Below, piece after piece: positions 16,818-21,847 of a DNA stretch of 39,927 nucleotides. A program made the position numbers and the translations under genes. The stretch is from SIG455 sp045646385 (lineage in GTDB: Bacteria; Bacillota; Clostridia; UMGS1810). The stretch is taken from the NCBI GenBank assembly GCA_045646385.1, contig JAZRKQ010000018.1, positions 1 to 39,927 of the forward strand. Direction: 5' to 3'. The first letter of the stretch is position 1; every line of letters begins with the position of its first letter. The notes beneath the pieces are model-generated. The model was not told the origin of the DNA and ran no database searches. It saw only the letters and a program-made list of their open reading frames with translations.

Positions 16818-17759
16818 ATGTCTGATGTATACACAATATCATTTTCAGAAAAAGAGGTTGATTGCCTTGGTAAAATATACCCTTTAGGACAACTATTTAT
16901 TGACTTTTTGGAACTTGATTTAAGCGAATATGAAGCCAAACGTTTAAATATAATGGAAACATTAAAAGAGAACAACGAGGAGTTTATGCAAAGCTTTACC
17001 AAATTATCCGCAAAAGAATTAAAAAGAGGATTTAAGGGCTTGGCATTTGAACAACTTGGAATTACAGACGATATGTCTTTGGAAAACAAATATACGGTGT
17101 ATGCAATATACAAAGCTTTACTTCCGATAGAACATAAATATTTTAATATATTAAATTATCCATCTTTATCAAGCTTCGCTACAGATGAAGTTTTGGAAAG
17201 GTTTGACTTAGTATCTCTTCAAAAAAGATATAAAGAAGCAATGAAAAAGTGCTTTTTAAAGGACGGTTCAGATTTAACATCAATACAACGCTTTGAAATG
17301 AATGAGTGCTCAATAGACGGAAAAGCGGAGCTTGTATTTGAGATTTCTGATAATACAATTTACGAGGTATTTATGGCATCTGATATATCATCTCTTTTAT
17401 ACATTGAATTTATGAGGATGCTACAGAATAACGTGTTTGTTTCGGTATGCGAAAATTGCGGAAGGTATTTTATACCTAAGGGCAATTATGATATGAAATA
17501 CTGCGAAAGAGAAATAGACGGTGAAAAAATTTGTCAAAAGGTCGGAGCAGTAAGAAGCTTTAAAGACAAGGTGAAAAACAATCCTATATACAATGAATAC
17601 GAAAGAGTATATAAAAGATTTTATGCACGAAAAAGAAAGGGGATTGTCACACAAGACCAATTTGACGAATGGGTGAAAAAAGCTTCTAAATTAAAAAAAG
17701 ATGCCTTAAAAGGCATCCTTTCGTATGATGATTTTAAACAAATGATTGCTGATATATAA
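16818..17759 (+). CDS. DUF6076-like protein with putative zinc site, unknown function
   Basis: A 313-residue protein resembling what I know as DUF6076, a family of element-borne Clostridial proteins with no assigned function. The centre is helical. A Cys cluster lies near residues 210-240: VCENCGRYFIPKGN, MKYCERE and KICQKVG, arranged like a CxxC-Cx-C metal site. The C-terminal part is very basic and helical (RVYKRFYARKRKG, KKASKLKKDALKG), suggesting nucleic-acid contact. ATG 16818 follows GGGGTG by 5-6 bases; the longer frame from 16755 starts inside the promoter spacer and is rejected. The stop codon abuts that of the convergent XRE gene. Coupling to the xis-int switch through a shared palindrome suggests a part in element control or a cargo trait; this is inference. 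Confidence 0.72.
   Translation: MSDVYTISFSEKEVDCLGKIYPLGQLFIDFLELDLSEYEAKRLNIMETLKENNEEFMQSFTKLSAKELKRGFKGLAFEQLGITDDMSLENKYTVYAIYKALLPIEHKYFNILNYPSLSSFATDEVLERFDLVSLQKRYKEAMKKCFLKDGSDLTSIQRFEMNECSIDGKAELVFEISDNTIYEVFMASDISSLLYIEFMRMLQNNVFVSVCENCGRYFIPKGNYDMKYCEREIDGEKICQKVGAVRSFKDKVKNNPIYNEYERVYKRFYARKRKGIVTQDQFDEWVKKASKLKKDALKGILSYDDFKQMIADI
17693..17717 (-). terminator. Minus-strand terminator of XRE gene, inside the DUF6076-like coding region
   Basis: On the minus strand GATGCC-TTTTAA-GGCATC is followed by seven T. It lies 43 bases past the XRE stop codon, within the 3' end of the convergent gene. Confidence 0.75.
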
Positions 17760-18125
17760 TTAGTCCATATACTTTAGGGCAGTTCGTACAATATCTAAAA
17801 CCGCCTTTTGTGCATCAGGGGACTTATCTTTGATTAATTGTTCAAATGCTACTACATTTTGCTGGATGGTGTCTAAAACGACCTTCTGCGATAACAGGTA
17901 GTCAAAACTTATATCTAACCGCTCTGCAATAGCAAATAATGTCTTTAATGACACAGAACGCTCTCCACGCTCTATATGACCGACAAACGCTGGAGTGACA
18001 TCTATCATTTCAGATAATTGTTCCTGTGTAATCCCTGCGTTTTTTCTTGCCTGTTTGATGATGGCTCCCATACGCACAAAGTCTATTGTAGCCTGACGTC
18101 CTCGTGTTGATTTTTGCTTATCCAT
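17760..18125 (-). CDS. XRE-family transcription regulator of the element
   Basis: A 121-residue protein with a Cro/CI-type helix-turn-helix at about residues 18-72 (GAIIKQARKNAGITQEQLSE, VTPAFVGHIERGERSVSLKT, ERLDISFDYLL) and a helical C-terminal tail for dimerisation. The ATG at 18125 is preceded by AAGGAG with 9 bases between; an earlier TTG (18134) touches that site and is rejected. It probably represses element genes, perhaps at the palindrome 16747-16761 or at ATAGTTTATACTAT (18147-18160) in its own leader. The gene ends base-to-base with the DUF6076-like gene. Confidence 0.9.
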   Translation of the reverse strand: MDKQKSTRGRQATIDFVRMGAIIKQARKNAGITQEQLSEMIDVTPAFVGHIERGERSVSLKTLFAIAERLDISFDYLLSQKVVLDTIQQNVVAFEQLIKDKSPDAQKAVLDIVRTALKYMD

Positions 18126-18127
18126 AT

Positions 18128-18173
18128 AAAACAACTCCTTGTATAGATAGTTTATACTATATGGAGTTGTTTT
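18128..18173 (-). promoter_or_regulatory. Leader hairpin covering the ribosome site of the XRE gene
   Basis: An 11-bp inverted repeat (AAAACAACTCC at 18128-18138, GGAGTTGTTTT at 18163-18173) encloses the smaller palindrome ATAGT-TTAT-ACTAT (18147-18160). In the minus-strand transcript the GGAG of the XRE Shine-Dalgarno pairs in this stem, which could hold translation down. Confidence 0.55.
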
Positions 18174-18189
18174 TTAATATATGTATAGT

Positions 18190-18540
18190 ATAGCAAACAT
18201 TATATTTTAGTAGTTTTCTGCAACCCACCATTAAACACCGTATACCATACCCGATATGCACATCAGACTATACGAATGTAAGGTACCACAACAAAGGAAG
18301 GTAGTAACTTATACCTACTATAAGTACCTTTTTGTTAAAATCTTATTTTTCCGCTCCGTAAACTGTACCACTTTTACCAAGTGTTTTAAAATTTGAGCGG
18401 GAAGGACGGAAAACGAAAAAGATACCTAGTGTCTATAGAGAAGTAAGTAACAGCTAAATAGCATATATAAGTTATCAATACCTATCCTTCGGCAGACAAC
18501 TCTTGTATAGGTATGAAATTTAGGTCTGTTACAGGTATAG
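18190..18540. other. Non-coding region with repeated ATACCTA motifs, candidate origin
   Basis: About 350 bases without a credible gene. The 7-mer ATACCTA occurs at 18311, 18422 and 18478 and inverted at 18508-18514 (TAGGTAT), with an AGGTAT relative at 18533. The copies at 18478-18485 and 18507-18514 form an 8-bp inverted repeat around a 21-base loop. TTTTCCG (about 18349) has a complement CGGAAAA about 55 bases on. Such spaced short repeats recall iterons of a replication origin, but other regulatory roles are possible. Confidence 0.4.
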
Positions 18541-18542
18541 GA

Positions 18543-18576
18543 AAAGCATACCAAGGAATAAACCAAGGTATGCTTT
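18543..18576 (-). terminator. Terminator of the zinc-ribbon gene
   Basis: A 10-bp perfect stem (AAAGCATACC / GGTATGCTTT) with a 14-base loop, followed on the minus strand by TTTTCC, just past the stop codon. Confidence 0.7.
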
Positions 18577-18580
18577 ATTT

Positions 18581-18775
18581 CTAAATTTTAACTTTACCTA
18601 TGTAAATTTCTTTTATCCTTTTATAACCGCATCTTGGACATTGTCTTGGGTCAGGAGTGGCAAATACAAACATTCGGCTTAAATCATACTTATCCTTCTG
18701 CTCTGCCGTGTAAAACCACTCAAATCCGCACGACTTACAAGTCGCTTTGTATTGTTTTGTTCTAAAAATTCCCAT
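18581..18775 (-). CDS. Small zinc-ribbon protein
   Basis: A 64-residue protein with two CxxC pairs: ATCKSCGFEW near residue 11 and RQCPRCGYKRIKE near 47, a zinc-ribbon arrangement. There is no further domain. ATG at 18775 is preceded by AAGGAG at a spacing of 7-8; the longer frame up to 18838 starts inside the promoter. It is the gene nearest attR, read from a consensus promoter. Function unknown; small zinc ribbons are common in mobile elements. Confidence 0.8.
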   Translation of the reverse strand: MGIFRTKQYKATCKSCGFEWFYTAEQKDKYDLSRMFVFATPDPRQCPRCGYKRIKEIYIGKVKI

Positions 18776-18809
18776 TTTTATACTCCTTATCAAATTAAAC
18801 TGTACACAC

Positions 18810-18838
18810 AGTATAGCACTAAAACTACTATTTGTCAA
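18810..18838 (-). promoter_or_regulatory. Promoter of zinc-ribbon gene
   Basis: Minus strand TTGACA (18833-18838), 17-bp spacer, TATACT (18810-18815), 35 bases before the chosen ATG. Confidence 0.85.
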
Positions 18839-18866
18839 TATTTATAATGCTAGAGGTTGTTTTATC

Positions 18867-18887
18867 TGACCACAATTTTGACCACAA
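18867..18887 (+). repeat. Right copy of 21-bp tandem repeat, probable integrase arm site
   Basis: Identical over 21 bases to 13297-13317 and in the same orientation, 114 bases inside attR. Two tandem TTGACCACAA-type units are present. Confidence 0.75.
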
Positions 18888-19001
18888 ATCCAAATTATAG
18901 AAAAAATACATAATGATATATAATAGAAAAACAGAAAATAGAATATCACTAAATAGCATTAAAAAATCTGCAAAAAAATGCTGAATAACAGCTTTCGACA
19001 C

Positions 19002-19044
19002 CTCATAACCCGAAGGTCGTTGGTTCAAATCCGGCTCCCGCAAT
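19002..19044 (+). repeat. attR (43-bp direct repeat)
   Basis: Perfect copy of 13181-13223, that is, the 3' part of tRNA-fMet from the anticodon loop on. The 5' half of a tRNA is missing here, so it is an attachment-site scar and not a gene. Confidence 0.93.
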
Positions 19045-19045
19045 G

Positions 19046-19081
19046 AAAAAAGTCTGTGTACTGAAGTACGCAGACTTTTTT
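19046..19081 (+). terminator. Stranded original terminator of tRNA-fMet
   Basis: A 17-bp stem from AAAAAAGTCTGTGTACT to AGTACGCAGACTTTTTT starts 2 bases past attR. Because insertion at the tRNA 3' end pushes the old downstream DNA to the right of attR, this was probably the tRNA's own terminator. Confidence 0.82.
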
Positions 19082-19112
19082 GTTGTAGAGTGATATGTGT
19101 GCAAAAACCTGA

Positions 19113-19274
19113 GGGTTATGAGCCCGACGGGGCGAATAACTTGCTTTAGAGCCGAGCGCTGCCGGTGGCAGAAGAAGCGAGGCAAGAAAGGGGCAGCGGT
19201 CGAGAGCCGCCGTAGGTTATCCTACGAAAAGCGGCGAACGGGCACCGCAACCCGAAAGGTCGTTGGTTCAAATC
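19113..19274. other. GC-rich structured stretch flanked by tRNA-fMet fragments
   Basis: Bases 19113-19129 are the reverse complement of 17 bases of the tRNA-fMet anticodon arm (13174-13190). Bases 19251-19274 match its T-arm side (13188-13210) with one inserted A. Between them lies GC-rich sequence with nested stems: CGCTGCC (about 19157) with GGCAGCG (about 19191), GCCGC with GCGGC around CGTAGG-TTAT-CCTACG, and CGGG with CCCG. The open frame across it (19097-19315) has no recognisable protein character. Probably a remnant of earlier insertions at the same tRNA; a structured RNA is possible. Confidence 0.55.
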
Positions 19275-19485
19275 ATCTGTTAACTTTTGGATTATCTGTT
19301 CTGCAAAGAATATAATCTATGCTTACATCATAGAATTCTGCCAATCTTAAAAGTGTTTCCGTCGGCGGTATGCGTTCGCCGTTTTCAAATTTAGATAATA
19401 AGGCTTGCTCAATTCCCGTCTGCATTTGCAGTGCGATTTGGGTAAGTCTTTTTTGTTTGCGTAATAGTTTTAAATTATTTTCCAT
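19273..19485 (-). CDS. Small XRE-family regulator
   Basis: A 70-residue protein consisting almost wholly of a Cro/CI helix-turn-helix (LKLLRKQKRLTQIALQMQTG, LLSKFENGERIPPTETLLRL, YDVSIDYIL). RBS GAGGTG lies 6 bases before the ATG. It ends at the edge of the tRNA-derived fragment. Two related palindromes upstream (19498-19512 and 19531-19545) are probable binding sites, one of them within the spacer of a plus-strand promoter, suggesting control of itself and of the divergent transcript. Confidence 0.88.
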   Translation of the reverse strand: MENNLKLLRKQKRLTQIALQMQTGIEQALLSKFENGERIPPTETLLRLAEFYDVSIDYILCRTDNPKVNR

Positions 19486-19497
19486 AAAAACACCTCA

Positions 19498-19550
19498 ATG
19501 ACATTGTGTCATAAATTTATATTGACAAATATGACAATGCGTCATATAAT
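19498..19550 (+). promoter_or_regulatory. Twin palindromic operators with divergent consensus promoter
   Basis: ATGACATTGTGTCAT (19498-19512) and ATGACAATGCGTCAT (19531-19545) share the inverted arms ATGACA/TGTCAT. A plus-strand promoter TTGACA (19522-19527), 17 bases, TATAAT (19545-19550) has the second operator filling its spacer, so a bound repressor would block polymerase directly. Confidence 0.8.
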
Positions 19551-19593
19551 AAAAGAAATAGTGTTTGAAAAGTCCCGGAATGGTGCTAAATTG

Positions 19594-19622
19594 TTGACTT
19601 TGGGGGGTGATTTTGCTATGAT
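19594..19622 (+). promoter_or_regulatory. Promoter of lipoprotein gene
   Basis: TTGACT (19594-19599), 17-bp spacer rich in G, TATGAT (19617-19622), 51 bases before the lipoprotein ATG. A second promoter for it lies at 19522-19550. Confidence 0.7.
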
Positions 19623-19672
19623 TTAGATAAAACATAGAAAATAGAGTGAATATTTGAGAAAAGAGTGTTAAT

Positions 19673-20320
19673 ATGAAAAGAATTCTTGTATCATTTTCAG
19701 TGTTATTGACCTTGTTTTTAGTTGGTTGCAACCCTTCCCAACAGAACCAACAAGCAGAAAAAGGCGATTTTAAGTTTTATTCTCTTCAATACGGAACTGA
19801 TTGGGAAACAGCACAAAAAAATGAGAACTTACAAAATGCCAAATATGAAGTTACCGAAAACGGACAAAGGCAATTAGTGAAAATAGAAGATATAGAATAT
19901 TTAGGTGTAAAATTAGATATGGTAGGATTGGCATTTGATATTGGCGAAGAAACAGAAACAAACGGATTGCATAGTGTATTTTTACAGTTTGCCGAAGAAA
20001 AAGAGGAAATTTTGTTAACTAAATTAACAGAACTATATGGAGAGCCAAAAACTACCTATAAAGATAAAAACGGAGTTGAAAATCCAATTAATCCATTAGG
20101 CTGGGTAAGTAGTGATACCATTGAGGATGTTTTAACAGAAGACGAAAAGGAATATTACCTTAGTATGTTGCCAAAAGAATATGAGCAAACAAGAATAGAT
20201 GCCGTTTTACGTTCTCCTCTTGCTTCAATTAGATTTGATGAAGAAAGTAATTTGATTGAGTTTAACGGAAGTGCTGCGTCAGTTGTGGCATTTATAAAAA
20301 ATGAAATGAGAAGAAAATGA
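19673..20320 (+). CDS. Putative lipoprotein of unknown function
   Basis: A 215-residue protein. The signal peptide MKRILVSFSVLLTLFLVGC ends in a lipobox LVGC with C19 as the lipidated residue, followed by a Gln/Asn-rich tether (NPSQQNQQAEKGD). The mature part is acidic and alternates strands and helices; no family is recognised. It should be anchored on the outer face of the membrane. It lies between the small XRE gene and the pheST T-box and may be cargo of an older insertion. Ribosome site is modest (AAGAGTG). Confidence 0.85.
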   Translation: MKRILVSFSVLLTLFLVGCNPSQQNQQAEKGDFKFYSLQYGTDWETAQKNENLQNAKYEVTENGQRQLVKIEDIEYLGVKLDMVGLAFDIGEETETNGLHSVFLQFAEEKEEILLTKLTELYGEPKTTYKDKNGVENPINPLGWVSSDTIEDVLTEDEKEYYLSMLPKEYEQTRIDAVLRSPLASIRFDEESNLIEFNGSAASVVAFIKNEMRRK

Positions 20321-20442
20321 TTAAATATTTGCACGGGACAAGGGGATAAACCTTGCTCATTTTTCTTTTGAAAAAGTTTAACTTCTGTGCAAAATCTCAA
20401 CAAAAAATTATTTCACAGAAAATAAAGTTATAGTTTTCCCTC

Positions 20443-20471
20443 TTGACATTCACGAAAAATTGAGTTATCAT
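20443..20471 (+). promoter_or_regulatory. Promoter of pheST T-box transcript
   Basis: TTGACA (20443-20448), 17-bp spacer, TATCAT (20466-20471), immediately before the T-box leader. Confidence 0.8.
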
Positions 20472-20477
20472 ATATAA

Positions 20478-20736
20478 TGATAAATAATGCAGACGCAGAA
20501 AATGTGTAAGTAGCGCTTTGTGACCTGTCTTTCAGAGAATGGTTGTCGTCGGCTGTGAGCAACCTGGCAGAGCAAAGATGTGAATTTCAGCATTGGAGTC
20601 TTTTGCGAAAGTCGTTTTGATATAAGCAAGGTGTTAATGCCACACGCCAAAAGCATACCAAAGTGCAGAAAATTTTTCTGAATTCAGGGTGGTACCGCGG
20701 GTTTTATACTCGTCCCTTTTTAGGGGCGAGTTTTTT
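20478..20736 (+). ncRNA. T-box leader responding to tRNA-Phe
   Basis: The leader carries the conserved T-box AGGGTGGTACCGCG near 20685-20698, which pairs with the CCA end of uncharged tRNA. It is followed by a terminator stem CTCGTCCC (20709-20716) / GGGGCGAG (20723-20730) and six T. Stem I closes with AATGC (about 20487) and GCATT (about 20591). The specifier next to that base reads TTC (20586-20588) in GAATTTCAG, a phenylalanine codon that fits the downstream genes. Uncharged tRNA-Phe should stabilise the antiterminator and turn on pheST. Confidence 0.93.
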
Positions 20737-20777
20737 ATTTGCATCAAATTTGTATAATTTTAGAAAGGATAGATATT

Positions 20778-21830
20778 ATGACTCCAAAAACACTTGAAGT
20801 TAAGCAGAACTTCTGCGACGCTCTTGCAAAAGTCACCAATATGGAAGAACTTGAGCAGTTGCGTGTAGAATACACCGGTAAAAAAGGTTATGTTACCGAC
20901 TTGCTTAAGGATATGAAAAACCTCTCTAACGAGGAGAAAAAGACTTTCGGTCAGGAAGTAAATGTACTCAAAAACGAAGTCAACGACAAACTGGCTGAAA
21001 AAAGAGAAGAATTACGTCTTAAAGAGATTGAACTTGAAAACAGCCGTATGCCTGAATTCGACATTTCAGTCCCCGCCGACTTAAAGCGAGGCTCATATCA
21101 CCCCATCACTCTGGTGCAGCGCCAGTGCGAAGAGGTATTTAAATCTATGGGATTCGTTGTTGAAGATTACAGCGAGATTGTAACTGACTACGAATGTTTT
21201 GAGGCACTCAACATACCTAAAACACACCCTGCGCGTGATATGCAGGATACTTACTATCTCGGAAACGGTCAGTTGCTTAAATCACACACATCTGCTGCAC
21301 AGAACGCTATCTATAAAAAATATAAAGATGCGCTTATAAACGAGGGCAAGGCTATTAAAGCAATATTCCCCGGCAGATGCTTCCGTAATGAGGCAACAGA
21401 TGCTTGCCACGAAAATACATTCTTCCAGATGGAAGGTATTATGGTAGACAAAAACATCTCTATATCAAACCTTATTTTCTTTATGAAAACAATGCTTTCA
21501 GAGGTGTTTAAAAAAGATATCAAAGTACGTTTGCGCCCCGGATTCTTCCCGTTTGTGGAACCCGGTTTTGAACTTGACATCAGTTGCCTTATCTGCGGTG
21601 GTGAGGGTTGCCCCTCGTGTAAGCACAGCGGTTGGCTGGAACTTTGCCCCTGCGGAATGATTCACCCCGAGGTTTTAAAAGCCGGCGGAATTGACCCTGA
21701 CGAGTACACAGGTTTTGCATTCGGACTCGGTCTTACACGTCTTGCTATGATGAAGTTCGGTATAAAAGATATCCGTGACTTAAACGGCGGAAGTTTAAAA
21801 ACTTTGTCGCAGTTTACGGACGACAAATAA
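20778..21830 (+). CDS. pheS: Phenylalanine-tRNA ligase alpha subunit
   Basis: Catalytic subunit of the (alpha-beta)2 class II synthetase that charges tRNA-Phe. It has 350 residues: an N-terminal coiled coil (about 1-90) that contacts the tRNA, class II motif 2 (CFRNEATDACHENTFFQMEG), the Cys-rich segment CGGEGCPSCKHSGW common in Firmicute PheS, and motif 3 (GFAFGLGLTRLAMMKFG). The ATG at 20778 follows AAAGGAT; a TTG 39 bases earlier lies next to the terminator and is rejected. First gene after the T-box, 17 bases before pheT. Confidence 0.97.
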   Translation: MTPKTLEVKQNFCDALAKVTNMEELEQLRVEYTGKKGYVTDLLKDMKNLSNEEKKTFGQEVNVLKNEVNDKLAEKREELRLKEIELENSRMPEFDISVPADLKRGSYHPITLVQRQCEEVFKSMGFVVEDYSEIVTDYECFEALNIPKTHPARDMQDTYYLGNGQLLKSHTSAAQNAIYKKYKDALINEGKAIKAIFPGRCFRNEATDACHENTFFQMEGIMVDKNISISNLIFFMKTMLSEVFKKDIKVRLRPGFFPFVEPGFELDISCLICGGEGCPSCKHSGWLELCPCGMIHPEVLKAGGIDPDEYTGFAFGLGLTRLAMMKFGIKDIRDLNGGSLKTLSQFTDDK

Positions 21831-21847
21831 TATAAGGAGGGAAAAAT

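Noticed and set aside
18828..19043. Minus-strand open frame across attR
   Set aside because: It reads the antisense of the tRNA-derived att repeat and AT-rich flank; no ribosome site or family.
19002..19044. Second tRNA-fMet gene
   Set aside because: Only the 3' 43 bases are present; the acceptor 5' strand and D arm are missing.
19097..19315. 72-codon plus-strand open frame in the GC-rich stretch
   Set aside because: It spans tRNA fragments and stem-loops, has an Arg-rich random composition, and overlaps the end of the XRE gene.
19608..19625. Strong-looking ribosome site followed by ATG ATT TAG
   Set aside because: The apparent mini-ORF overlaps the spacer and -10 box (TATGAT) of a promoter, which explains the sequence better.
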